A stretch of 64,000 nucleotides of DNA from Isoetes taiwanensis (GCA_021234155.1 JAJEKV010000015.1:530852-594851), one strand, 5' to 3'; shown: positions 22,680 to 34,382, counted from the stretch's first letter. Notes: generated from the letters alone by a model not told the origin. Numbers and translations: made by a program.

Positions 22680-22935
22680 TCCTAGAAGCCGGCAACTGAT
22701 GTTAGAGCAGGCGAAGAGCAGACAAAGAAACTCCTTACCGAACCACAGGAAAGAAGCAGAAATTCCTTACCGAACCACAGGAAACCACAGGAACTATTGC
22801 AAGGATATGGCGCCTAACAATCGGATCGGATCGGAGTGGGGAGCTAAGCACCAAAACCAAAACATATGATTGAATTGGAAGCGCCAGAAGCTTGTCCGTC
22901 GGACCTCTGAGAAATTCCGCCCGACGGAATCACCG

Positions 22936-23073
22936 ACTAGGGCTAAATTCGCTGTCAGTCTAGGGCCAACGTGGCACCTTGACATTCGTCGACGTCGCGT
23001 CACTTCAGTTTGGCACGAATCCATGCAGTGAAGGACTAAATTCGCTGTCAGTGTAGGGGCCAACGTGGCACCG
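22936..23073. repeat. Two-copy direct repeat, period about 92 bp
   Basis: The block CTAAATTCGCTGTCAGT followed by AGGG-CCAACGTGGCACC occurs at about 22943 and again at about 23036, with one or two differences. Confidence 0.8.
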
Positions 23074-23194
23074 GCATTAAATGAACGCCGCGTCGGCCGA
23101 TCGCACAAATCCCGGTAGTGAGGGCAATAGATGGCGGCGGCATTTATTTATTACGACGCCGCTCCACGCCACCGACTTCAAGACCGATGATTCG

Positions 23195-23415
23195 TCGGAA
23201 TAGAACCACGGACTTGTGATTCTACGGAAAAGAATAACGTAAATGTGATTCCACGGTATGGAATAACAGACGAGTGATTCCACGGAATTGAATCAGGAAA
23301 GTGTGATTCTACGGAATGGACGCACCATGGTGGTGTGATTCCACGGTTTGGAATCACCGTGGTGTGATTCCAAGGAATGGAATCACCGTGATGTGATTCC
23401 GCGGAGAGGAATCGA
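23195..23415 (-). repeat. Hairpin-unit satellite array 3
   Basis: Seven or more units of the form GTGATTCCACGG, 4-5 bases, GGAAT, with spacers of about 8-12 bases; GTGTGATTCCAAGG and CCGTGGTGTGATTCC are examples. Orientation is opposite to array 1. Confidence 0.8.
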
Positions 23416-23787
23416 GCATGCAACTCAAATTCAAATTCAAAAAAGTTCCCGCTCCGAAATCTTTCAAATTCAAATTCAAAAAACTTCATCAGATCATATA
23501 CAGTGGTGTGGGAATTAAAACCAGCAAATCTGGGAATTTTCGTTCTCTGTTCAATAGCAAGGTTGAAATCATGGGCCATTTTTCCTCAGACGGGTAACCA
23601 AGCCACCATCCTCGGTCCAATCTCCCTGGGGTAGATGAAATGTGCTTTTCCTTTCTTTGGGCCAGTCAAATAAATAACTTCAGAGCATGACAAAGAAATG
23701 TCGACCTTGTCATGTCGATTTCCCTCCCCCAAACCATTTGGATGTGTCAATGACACAAAAGCGCCCGAGGAAGTTTAGAATGAAACA

Positions 23788-24429
23788 TCACGAAATTAAG
23801 TAAAAATTGCATACATAACACTCCGCAGAATGATCTTTGAGTTGCAAATGTCCAAAGAAGAACCTCTTCACAAAACAAATTGTGTATATCCCACAATCAC
23901 AGGTGTTCTCTCCTGCTGGGGGCACATTCAAGGGGACACAGGGGGCATTGTGAAGGCTTGAGGATTCAAAATTCCATCTCTTCATAATGTCTGCTATGAA
24001 ACTGAGCGCAAACATAGCAATCAGGGAAGGCAAATTCGATAGGAAAGCTGTAAAATTCATCTTACATGGTCGCGAAAGATCTTAAGTTGGAGTGCATGGG
24101 CGCCAATTAATCCAGATGGAGCACCACAGGGCACGGGGTTTGAAGCCTCCGGCTTGCCTCTTCGTTGGATACCAATATAAACAGGGCTCCGATGGTTCCG
24201 CAAAACAAGTTTTATGAAATCGAATTGCCTACCTGGTAACTCGAAATCGAATTGTATACCTGCTCATAACTGGGAAGTAGAAACCGACATTTTGCATCCG
24301 CCAATTCTGCCTGCTAAAAGGTTTGGGTGGGATTAGATTACTGAAAATTTCATAGGCACCTGACTGACCCTCCAAAGAGTTTTGCAAGAAGAGGCCCGAG
24401 GCATGAGATGGATGAAAACATCTTGGCAC
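23788..24429 (-). pseudogene. C48 (Ulp1-like) cysteine peptidase fragment
   Basis: The frame ending at 23788 contains VPLNVPPAGENTCDCGIYTI, which matches the catalytic-Cys region of C48 SUMO/ubiquitin-like proteases, where a P-x-Q-x-N...DCG motif surrounds the nucleophile. The usual Gln just upstream is not evident. Upstream on the same strand, 24429-24229 has NWRMQNVGFYFPVM, which could be the strand before the catalytic His, but the His-bearing segment is not visible and stops intervene. C48-like domains are known passengers of some plant Mutator-like and CACTA elements. I treat this as a decayed passenger of the giant element, although a host gene remnant is possible. Confidence 0.45.
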
Positions 24430-25032
24430 CTCTTATTACGGGGATGGCATGAATTAAGGCTCTGTGAAGGGCATTCTACAGATCGATGAATGATATTGTC
24501 AAACCAAACGAAAAAATCAGCTTTGAACTTACGAGAAGATAGGCACCAACGCATTCCCTCGTTGATTCTGCAGTCCACATCGTCTTCTACACCGGGCAAT
24601 CGTCATGAAAACACGGGCAAAATTGGCATAGATCCGAAATTCGGATCTTTGCCGATTTTTTCCCTACTCGAATTGTTGTCTTTGCCAGTTGTTAGTGGAT
24701 ACTTGAATGTAAAATTACGGGTCCAATTCACGGAAACAAGACACATTTAGTAAGCAAAAAGCAGAATCAAAAATGTGGCCTCCAGGTCTATGCATCATGG
24801 GAATCTCAATAATTGTCCCCTCCTCTTCCGGCCAAGTAGAGGGGCTCGGGAAGACCCTCTTTGTTTGAATAGCATCAGCAGACCACGAATGTAGGCGGGC
24901 GTCTCAAAACAATGTGATTAGGAGCTATGCAATCTTACGTTTTATTTGCACCCCTTTTTTCACGGTGTTTTTAAGAGAATTGGCCGGGACCGGGGAGCTT
25001 GCATGCTCTTTTGGGAGGGGTTGGAAATTCCC
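24430..25032. other. No gene seen inside giant element
   Basis: Only short frames without recognisable domains, and no repeat structure stands out. Confidence 0.35.
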
Positions 25033-26015
25033 CTACCTTGTCTTGACTTCCATCTTCGAAATCATCTCGATCGACTGTTCCTGCTCTCTAGCCAAAGACA
25101 TGTCGGCCCTCAACTCTTCAACGATAACATCGAACCTTCTAGCAATGTTATTTCTTATTGCTTGCCCTCTTCGATCCTCAAACTCTCCTCCACCATCCGC
25201 CTTATCTCCCACTGGCGAAAGACCCAAGCGGCCTTGTTTTGCGGTTTGAGAATCCCATGCTCTATTTGCTCCTCTGCCATGGCCCGGCCTGCTGCCTGGC
25301 CCTTGCCAAAATCCGTCTCTCGACAGTGTTGCCACGGGTGATCCTCATCTACACTCCGCAGAACGGTACCAAATTGAAAATCCCTCTTCTTCTTCGCTAA
25401 CTTTCGGGGGCATTGGGTTTCCTTCCCGAATTCTTTTGGCGGCACTTGTAATCCCGGTCATGTTGTGCACAGTCAACACAGTGGATTTCCAAATCCCACT
25501 TCTTGGAGTAACCGATCCGCGGTTGTCCGAATTGGCGGTGCCACAGACCATCACCTCGCGATCAATTTCGGTTGGGAATTTACGCCATGTTTTAGGGATT
25601 CTCGGGGGGCGTTTTCCATGGCATCGTTTGCATAAATCCAATTAAGCACTCTATCGCTTCGCATCTTTGCAATCAACATCCTCTTGAGGCACTGGAACAG
25701 ACATTTCGCGGGCATCTGCAACCCCCCAAATATTTGGGAAAACACGAGAAGCTTGAGCAATGAGCTTAGCACGAACAGAATCCGGAGAATCCGGTTGCGG
25801 CTCCACACCAAGCGCTGCGGTATCCCAAAACCACGAATCGCAAAAGCCTTTACGGGGAGGGGAGTCCACCTCGAATCAAGAGCCTCTTCTTGCAAGGGAT
25901 TGTTCACGAGGGGAACACAAAAGCGAATTTGCATCAGTTCAACACGGAAGTTCTCGCCTGCGAGGTTTTCAAGACTTCTGCGCCATCCGGAAAGCGGATT
26001 GAGCGACAAAAACAC
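25033..26015 (-). pseudogene. Unclassified coding-like remnant
   Basis: Three overlapping minus-strand frames alternate without one intact product: 25869-25651 with VEPQPDSPDSVRAKLIAQAS, 25641-25345 with CKRCHGKRPPR, and 25445-25155 with EIRRMVEESLRIEEGKQ. A further frame at about 25500-25440 reads WDLEIHCVDCAQHDRDYKC, a Cys/His cluster that could be a zinc finger. The pattern suggests a spliced or frame-damaged gene, acidic and charged at its C-terminal end. I do not recognise the family. Its place inside the giant element suggests another passenger. Confidence 0.3.
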
Positions 26016-26384
26016 AAGAACGGATGCTAGCGGAACGAGCCGGAAGAACCGAGTCGTGAGAAATCGTATGTTGGGCGCTAGCGAAAAGAGGCGCCACGAA
26101 TCGAACCCTGCGAGAAAACGAATGTTTCGAAATAGAGAAAGGGAAATTTCGGTGTGATTCCTTCGGATGGGCGCAGTTCATGCAAGGGCTTGACGTGGAG
26201 GACGATGATACGCGGAGCCGGCTTCAATCATGACATTGTCAGGGTACCGTGTACGGTGATAATTATGAGTCGCCAGAATTCAAAATATCCCTAGGACATA
26301 ATTAAAATAGCCAAAATATCCACGACAAATCGAGCGGTCAGGATGCGTCACGACAAATCGAGCGGCCAGGATGCGTCGCCCATT

Positions 26385-26960
26385 TGCAGTGATTCCCTCG
26401 AACGGAAAATCAAAAAACTGTGATTCCTTCTGGTGGAATCTTCATGTCGTGATTCCACGGAGTTGAATATCACAGAATGTGATTCCATCTTGCAGAATCG
26501 CGTTGACGTGATTCCCTCTGTTGGAATCAGAATTTGGTGATTTCGCGGTACGGTATCTACGGTTGTGATTCTGTCGAATGGGGAATCAAAAAACTGTGAT
26601 TCCATCCCCGGGAATCTCTATGTGGTGATTCCGCCACGTTGGATAACACAGAATGTGATTCCATCTGGCAGAATCGCGGCATGGTGATTCCTTCTGGTGG
26701 AATCAGGATTTAGTGATTCCGCGGCGTGGTATCCCGAGGTCGTGATTCCTTCTAGTGGAATACAACAGTTGTGATTCTATCCGACGGTTTCTACCCGTGG
26801 TGATTCCGCCGGAAGGTTTCGAAACCGACGGCCAGGATAGACCCGGCTGACCGACGGCTGGGATGCGTCAGAGGCTGCACGTGGGGTCGCCAGAACGGAC
26901 CCCGTTTCCCCGAGGTCGTGATTCTGCGGCAAGGAATATCTTGCGATGGAATCACAATAG
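26385..26960 (-). repeat. Hairpin-unit satellite array 4 (right side)
   Basis: About 15 units of GTGATTCC, 6-8 bases (often TTCTGGT or ATCTGGC), GGAATC plus a spacer. In reverse complement they read ATTCCACCAGAAGGAATCAC, close to the left-array unit ATTCCGCCAGACGGAATCAC. Left and right arrays are therefore inverted relative to each other. Confidence 0.8.
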
Positions 26961-26979
26961 GGGTAAAAATATTTCGAGC
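26928..26979 (-). repeat. Right terminal inverted repeat of giant element
   Basis: Reverse complement begins GCTCGAAATATTTTTACC and pairs with 10843-10894. It is followed by the 10-bp direct repeat at 26980-26989. Confidence 0.6.
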
Positions 26980-26989
26980 GCCATCATGC
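26980..26989. repeat. Candidate target-site duplication, right
   Basis: GCCATCATGC, identical to 10833-10842. Confidence 0.6.
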
Positions 26990-27754
26990 CATAAAGGATT
27001 GGTGTGCCATCATGCCAAATTGACACGCCTATAACTGTGCCAGTGGAATCTCAGCCTAAGTCAAAATCGGGAGCCAATAAATGCACCGCTGGAGTCCACT
27101 GGCGTATGTCAGCATGGCAAACAACCGGCGTTGTCGAATTTTGGGATTAAATGAATTCGTTGGGAAATGATCGGGTCCAGAAGATGGAATTTTCACCTCC
27201 GAGATCCCTGAAACTAGGATACAACTGTCTTCACCCGAGTACATCGAGGATCGAGATCGTGAACCCTGATATTTGACATACAGGTCTAATACATTCATTG
27301 TGCATGATGTTTCCAATTGGAGGACAAGGTACGGTTTACATTTTTTCAGTCTTACGCTAATTGAAACCCTGCTTATAAACAAAGAAGAAGCTGAGGCGTA
27401 AGATTGGCATCTCCATTCGTTAGTTATTTTGTGATGAGCTAGGACCTCCTTTTTGGCTTGCTTTTGAAGGAGGCTTATAAGAACATGAAACTGAAATAAC
27501 AACTAGAGCCAATGAAGCTATAAACATTAAGTATATTGGAATGCCGTATCAATCAGTAATGTCAAAGACATCAAGGTAGGCGCTAATTGCATATCCTTCT
27601 AGACTGACAAGGTTGGCCGTGTTGCTAATTTGTTGAGGGAGGAGCAAAGCACATAGGCCATTAGAAATGCCAACATGAAATGTATATGTTCGAATTTATA
27701 AAGAAGGATGTTAAACTCATTTTCTATTCCAGATAGGCTAAAGAGTAAACAGAG
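26990..27754. other. Spacer between giant element and PDR gene
   Basis: It contains the presumed 3' UTR of the minus-strand transporter at the right. The 148-codon frame at 27502-27056 shows no recognisable domain and I do not call it. Confidence 0.4.
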
Positions 27755-30700
27755 CTAGCGCCTCTGGAAATTGATGAACTTAATGGCAATGGCAAAGATG
27801 AAAGAAAAGAGGATAACAAAAATCACATGCATGGCAGCAATAACACCCAGAAAATCGTGGTGGAATCCAAAGTAATCTTTTAGATACTGTTTAACTGTTG
27901 TCGAAGCCTGGCCAGGTATGCGGACGGATGTCTCCTTGTCACCCAGTTGTGATGTAATTAAGCCATTTAATGTCCATGCAATGGGATCTGCCCAGTAGTA
28001 CCATCTCCACCATACTGGCATTTTCTGGTAGAAAGGCCACTGTGAGAAAAGGATAAACAAGATCTTAAGATAAGAATAGCAAGAATGACTTACTGGGTAT
28101 GGAATGAGGAAACCAGAAAAGAGGTTCCACAAACCATAAAAAGCAGACGAAAGTATCATAGATAAACCTGGGTTTGGTGTCAGAGCAACTGCCATCATCC
28201 CGTAGAATGTGCAGTATAGGAGAGAGAAATATGCAAAGAAAATGTACCAAAAAAACTTCGCTGCTGTCCACTCAAATGAGATCATTGAATATACAATGAT
28301 TGCATACACAAGAACTTGGGCTAATATGTAGGGAATCTCAATAAGAACCTGAAAACGTTTGTTTGAAGCTTAGGGTGCAATTTGTTTACATTTTGTAGAA
28401 AACAAATTGGGACTTGCCTGAGCTATGGCATAAGATAATGCAGAATACATCCCAGCAGCCCGTTCACGATAGAAAACAGTACGCTCCACTCCAACATGTG
28501 GTTGGACAGTTGATGCGTTATTGAGACCTATGAACATTGTAGCAGCATACATCGACCCCATTGTGTTAAATAGCTCCTGTTGTGTGCTCCTGATTCAATA
28601 TACGACAAATGCTTGTACTATTTCCAAAGAGATAGAAGGGGATGTTCTAAGTCTAGAAACTTACGTTCTTTTCCCAATTCCCCAGAATATGGTGCCAAAC
28701 AAGACAGCACAAACTGTTGTGAAGAACAACCGAACAACACAATAAAGTGGATTGCGCCAATATGACATGCATTGCTTCCAAAGACAGGCCACATATTGAA
28801 CTATGAAAGGCTGAGCATATTTTGTTGAGAAAGAAAGGTCGTTGGAACCTGGAGGTGGTTTGCTTAACTCCTCAATGAGCATCTCATTACGTCTGCAAGT
28901 CAAGAGAGCCAACGTGAAATAAATTCCTATGAAAAAGTCTGTATTTTAGTCCTACAAGTTTGATATTGATCAATGCTTACTTGTACAGGGATGAGTTGTG
29001 GTATACTTCAACGAAATTAATTTTCAGTTTACTCTCCACTGATTCAGAAGTTACCTCTAGCATCCAAGTGGCTGGGTTTTTACCATCTTCTATTCTTTGT
29101 ACACCTTCCAATTCCTGTGCTATTAAATGACATTTGTTGGAAAAGATCTATCTGCTTTTTACATCCTCTAGCCAAAATACTTCAAAAAATTAGCTTTGCA
29201 TGACATAGAACAAACATGGAGAATAATCTGGGCTTTAAAAAGAAATAGGTTATATGTTGCATTTTGCAATTCACTGTGCGGGAAATTAAAATGCACTTTC
29301 AAGTTACCTGATGTCTGACTTATTGCAACAGAGACTTATGTGCGTCTAACCTGAAAATAGTTGATAAGATCGCAGGAATGTCGACCGAGGGGGCCTGCAT
29401 AGATTAGTTGCCCACCACGTTGCATCAAAAGCAGCTGTGAATTGCAGAAAAGTGTGAAAATGTGTATGTGTATTAGATACATGCAATGAAAAGTTATCAT
29501 ACCTCATCGAAGGCCTCAAAAATCTCTATGCTAGGTTGATGTATTGTACACACAACTGTTCTTCCTGTATCAACTGTGTTTCGAACAGTTCGCATTACGA
29601 TGGCTGCAGCACGAGCATCCAATCCTGTTGTAGGTTCATCCATAAATATGATAGAAGGATTTGCAACCAGTTCTACAGCAATTGTCAACCGTTTTCTTTG
29701 TTCTGTTGACAACCCAGTTAAGCCTGGTAGTCCAACTATGGCTTCACGCAAGGGTGTGAGCTCAACAAGTTCCATGATCTCTTCAACAAATGCCTACAGT
29801 CATAGAAGTTAAGTAGTGACCTAAAGAAGAAAAGATGAATAAAAAAAGTAGTTTTACCAGCCTAGTTTTCTTGTCAATGTTGCTTGAAAGGCGCAGCCAA
29901 GCAGAATAGATGAGCGATTCATAGACAGTGACATGTGGGGAATGGACATCATTTTGTTCACAGTACCCTGAGATACGCGCAAATGTCTCTTGCTTTTTGG
30001 GAAAACCAGAGACGCTAATGTTACCATCAATGTAGCCTCCAGTTTTTCTTCCAGCTAGGACATCCATTAGAGTTGTCTTACCGGCACCACTAACACCAAT
30101 AAGGGCTGTGAGAACCCCTGGCCTAAATGCAGCACTAACATCTTTTAACAATTGCAGGCGCTGCTCATTATTGCCTCCCTCTTTCATCTCCTAATAACAG
30201 TGCAAATAGATTAGCACATAATTCATGAGAGTCATTGTGTTTATACACATGGAGGGTGCTCTTACTGCAGGCATATCCACAAAATAATTTATGTGATGGA
30301 AAGCCATAGAGAGTGGCTGAAAAGGTAAGACCATTCCTCTTTTTCCAGTTGTATTATTAGATTCCTGGCTTAACATGTTCAGGAATTCTGCGGGTCCTAC
30401 TTGTTTTTGTATGCCTGTAGTTTATACAAAGGTTCTGCTCAGAAACACTACAAGAGACAAGCAATCAGGAAAATGCCACCTAAACCATAGTAGTAACATA
30501 GTTACCCCTTGACGAAGCAGAATTTTCACCAACTTCGACGTCTTTCTCATAAAACATCTCCTCTCCCATAGTGGCTTGAGGTTTCTCTGGAACTGTATTC
30601 GAGTTAAGTTATCAATTAAATTACTGTAATCTTCATCATAGGTCCTAACTTACAGCTCAAGTAATGCAAGGCCAAGGTGAATATGATATTGAAAAAGATA

Positions 30701-33304
30701 GCAAAACCAATCACTGCTCCAATACTGATCCAGTACCAATACGCATGAATGAACATTCCACGAGATTTTAACACAATAACACCAATGGTGTTGGAAGATC
30801 CATTTTCTGGCTGCAAATAAGTTCTTCTCTGAGCTTGTTGGGACATAGGCATACTTATGCAAGAGTGCGGTTACATACCTTGTTCCAACGTGGTGCCAAA
30901 AATTCATTGACAGCAATTGCATTTTGTCCATACATTAGTGGTGATATCCAGTAACCCCATATCCACCAAGGATGGATACTATCTGCATCAAGAAATTCAC
31001 CTTTCATTCGCTACTCTACTTTTAAGCAGTTTCTGACAATGTGGTGATAACCTTCGGGGTTCTTTATCCATAGGATAGTTACCTCTTGATACAACAAAGC
31101 CGCCAAGAAGAAAAAGAGATAACAATGCGAAGGAGCCAAATGTGTTAGCAACAACTGGATCACGACCCAAGGAAGCAATTGTACGAAAGAGTGACATGCC
31201 CATGATATGTGTGCAGAAGAGCAAAAAATATTGTCTGAAGAACCTGCAGCAGTTGCTTGATTATAACCTATCACTTATCTGTTACTGCTAGGATTATAGA
31301 AGTACAGTACAGCATATACCTCTCTGCTTCAGGTGCGAAGCCTATGACATAATATGTAAGGAGGGCCCAAATTGATGATTCCAGAAGAGAGAAAGGGATT
31401 TTCATAAGTGATGTTGGGACTGCAAAAGCCCATGCAGGGTAAAACAGGTAATCTCTTTGCTTATAAAATACAGGGAGACGGGCAACCGTGAATGGCATTT
31501 CTGACATTCCATTAAACATCACAACAATCAGGGCATAGAAGAGGGCACCCATTAGCACATTCCCATCTGCCACTGTAATACGGCGTTGCGTGCGAATAAA
31601 TATTGTCATGGCAATGGTAGACATCACAGACATCTGAAACAGGAAATCGCGGTTGAGACAAAGCAAACAAATGGGAGGGATTTAGCATTTTTACCTGTAT
31701 TGTCTTAAAAACGTATACAAATGAATTTCTCTTCATAAGTATCCACTCTCTTGCTATACATGCTTTTAAAATATTCCAATTACTCAGTGCGTATCTTTTT
31801 GTAACTAGTGCTTCTGGGTGGCTCTTGGATTTGTCAAATGGTACTGCTAGTTCAGCAGCAACACTTTCTCCAACATGAAACTTTACAAATTTATTTGCAA
31901 ATTCTTTGACAGAGACGTACTTATAGGGTTGAATCTTGCTGACCCAGTATTGTTCTTGGTCCTTTCTTGAAGTTATCTGACAAAGAAATTCAAGGATCCC
32001 TCGGGACGAGGTCCCACGTCATCAACAAAATGAAAAAAATACAGCTAAACTTACTTCTTGAAGAAAATCAGCGACATTTTTCCTCTCTGGACATCTGAAT
32101 CCAACTGACTCAAAGAATTCCAAAACATTCTGGCGAGGTCCCTGGTATACAATATGCCCTTCGGTTAGTAAAATGAGGTCATCAAAGAGGTTATATGTCT
32201 CTGGATCTGGTTGTAACAATGACATTAAGACTGTTGCATCCATAAGATGGACATAGTTCATCATGCACGTGACTATCTGATATGTAGTTGAACTATCTAA
32301 ACCCGTGGAAATGTTATCCATGAAAAGAGCTTTGGCAGGTCCCACCAGCATTTCTCCTGTTAGGTGCACACTTTTATGAGGCGCGCCGTCATAATTTAAA
32401 AGCACAATGGGAGATTATTCACCAGTGGTCAGTCGCTTTTTTTGGCCACCAGATATTCCCCTGCGCATTTGATCTCCAACTAATGTGTCTGAACATATGT
32501 CTAGACCCAGGATCTGTGAACAAGAATTGTGGATTTGTCAATATATATATACACACACTGGGAAGACTTTCTCATCTTGACCTTGAGGATGTAATCTGTC
32601 ATAATATTGGTTTTCTGGCCTTCCACAGTTGATGCCTACAAATCAGCAATAGCGCTTGAAGTTATAATGCACACTAAGAGAGAGAAGATAACAAGGATAA
32701 TATGCAACCTTAAGAAAGGCATCGATATCAGGGTCTGGTTTAATGCCTGCTGCTTTTTCCTTTCTGAAGATCTCAACTAGTTGTGCTGCAAAGCTTGTCA
32801 TCTTAGAAAAGCTAGCCTAAAAGTTACAATAACGAGCATCACAAGAGTTTATCTCACCATATCTTTCTCCAACACCTTGACAGCGCCCAGAAAAGTCGAT
32901 AGTTTCTCGGACTGTTAATTCTCCAAGATGCAGGTCATGTTGGCTAATATATGCTGATGTTCGTTGGGGAATGAATTCTGTGAGTCCATGGCCATTATAG
33001 ACAATCTTCCCTGATACCTACATAGACTAAGGTCATTAAACATCTGTTTCTTTTTATTAATTCTGAGATATCAAAATGTTGTCCACAAATATATGCTGCT
33101 GATCAATAGGAAACGAACTCTGTGGGTTCTCGGTGACACAATAAATGGGATGGATCAGTGGACGTCTCAATATTATTCATTCCTTCCCTCACTCCAGTCT
33201 TTGACTTCTCTTTAGGTGTACACTGCTATTGTCCATAGTCATATTAAAGTGAATATGTTACCCAGTCTAAAATAGAACACTATGCCATTCACATATCCAA
33301 GTAC

Positions 33305-33342
<38 letters not shown>

Positions 33343-34357
33343 GGTCTGATAGACCTGATGGTTTCATGCAACCTATAAATCCAATTTAGCTTACTTTTAA
33401 ATCCTTAGAAAGCTTCCCTGCCAAGGCCAAGAGCAAAGTTGTTTTTCCTGAATTTGGTGGACCAAGAAGTAACGTCAACCTGTTGAGAAATAACAATTAG
33501 ACTTTCAACAATTTAATTGGAACTGGCAGCAATAGATTGATTAACAGAAGTTCATACCTGCGGGGTTTTACAATGCCACTAGCATTTTGAAGAATGTTGA
33601 GAACCTTTTTCTTTGTGCGAGATAAATGGAATGCTTCCAAAATGTTCTATCAGCATATTAAGGTCTGTTATATTATGATCAGGGAAATGCAATGTCTTGC
33701 AAGAAAGATATATTCAGAAGGAGTACCTCGAGTATGTTGATAGTAAAGTTGAAAAGTGTGGGAACAGCCCTGCTACCCACGTGAACCTCAGTCTGCACAT
33801 TCAAGTGCTCAAATCTGACTTCAATTTTTGGAAGCTCAATGCCAACTCTATACAATTACATGCACAAGTTACTTACATCTGAAATTGGCTAACTAGAATA
33901 AATTATGCCATCTTCGTTTCTACAAGAATTAATGCGATAATTTTACTTCTGTAGTATCAAACATTGACTTGAAGTAGTATGCGTTTTGAAATCCTATAAA
34001 TGGAGTTGAGTGAGCTTACGCGTCCAATCTGTCACGAAGCTTGCGCAGCAGACGTTTGTTTCCTTCTTCTTCAGGAGGCAGCAATTTTCTCAATAGTTGC
34101 TGTCTAGCTGCACGTCCAAGCTTTGTGACATCAACTTCCTCATGGATTAGTCCGCCATCTTCATCCAAATTACTGATAAGAGCTTTGCGCAGGTAACTGA
34201 AGCTGGGTAATTTCTCAATTGCAGCCCACTTAAGAGCCTCCTCATCATCTTCCTCCCCACCATTGGCACTGCTTGGAAATATGTTTTCTTCCCAACTCAT
34301 GGACCTCCTACTGTGAATTGTCTCTAGTTCTGGTGCCCTGGAAGGACCAAGTTCCAT
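27755..34357 (-). CDS. Full-size PDR-type ABC transporter (ABCG), 24 exons
   Basis: Plasma-membrane-type exporter laid out NBD1-TMD1-NBD2-TMD2, about 1445 aa, the usual length for plant PDRs. Exons on the minus strand: 34357-34020, 33847-33727, 33646-33558, 33479-33395, 33017-32858, 32785-32709, 32635-32582, 32513-32423, 32356-32055, 31976-31695, 31633-31320, 31243-31083, 30982-30879, 30810-30654, 30592-30506, 30414-30266, 30190-29858, 29793-29503, 29434-29351, 29114-28981, 28892-28665, 28589-28418, 28348-28094, 28024-27755. All phases agree and no stop interrupts. NBD1 has Walker [10 protein letters not shown] (Lys195), signature GISGGQKKR and Walker [13 protein letters not shown], where Asn353 replaces the conserved Glu. 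NBD2 has GVSGAGKTT (Lys895), [20 protein letters not shown] (Glu1021) and TIHQPS. The intron after exon 22 is GC-AG. Substrate cannot be inferred. Confidence 0.92.
33308..33340. repeat. (CT)n microsatellite in PDR intron 4
   Basis: About 16 uninterrupted CT units within the intron between exons 4 and 5 of the transporter gene. Confidence 0.95.
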
Positions 34358-34382
34358 TTTGACAGTTCCTTATTAGATACAG

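Larger units (their letters stand above)
10843..26979 (+). mobile_element. Candidate giant Mutator-like element (16.1 kb) with hairpin-satellite ends
   Basis: The ends form an imperfect inverted repeat. The left end (10843-10894) and the reverse complement of the right end (26979-26928) share AAATATTTTTACC, then TATTGTGATTC, then ATATTCCTTG with similar spacing. A 10-bp direct repeat flanks them. Inside are a decayed MULE/SWIM transposase on the plus strand (about 16190-18015), a C48-type peptidase fragment (minus, 23.8-24.4 kb), two inverted copies of an unrecognised gene, simple-sequence arrays, and hairpin-unit arrays that point inward from both sides. A CACTA element (11587-15318) and a MITE (20403-21043) inserted later; without them the element is about 11.8 kb. 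Mutator-like elements are known to carry C48 peptidases and captured genes. The boundary call is by eye. Confidence 0.6.

Noticed and set aside
24914-26157. Plus-strand frames of 80-157 codons over 24.9-26.2 kb
   Set aside because: They are antisense to a more protein-like minus-strand region and contain no recognisable motif.
27056-27502. 148-codon minus-strand frame between the giant element and the PDR gene
   Set aside because: No recognisable domain, no splice context, and it lies where the transporter 3' UTR or spacer is expected.
28566-28577. Acceptor at AACAG before GAGCTATTT for PDR exon 22
   Set aside because: It breaks the reading phase. The acceptor 13 bp upstream keeps the frame and gives [12 protein letters not shown] as in other PDRs.
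30880-30995. Alternative acceptor for PDR exon 13 that adds GEFLDA
   Set aside because: The acceptor at GATGCAG before ATAGTATCC has a better pyrimidine tract and gives VVSRDSIHPWW, which matches the family.
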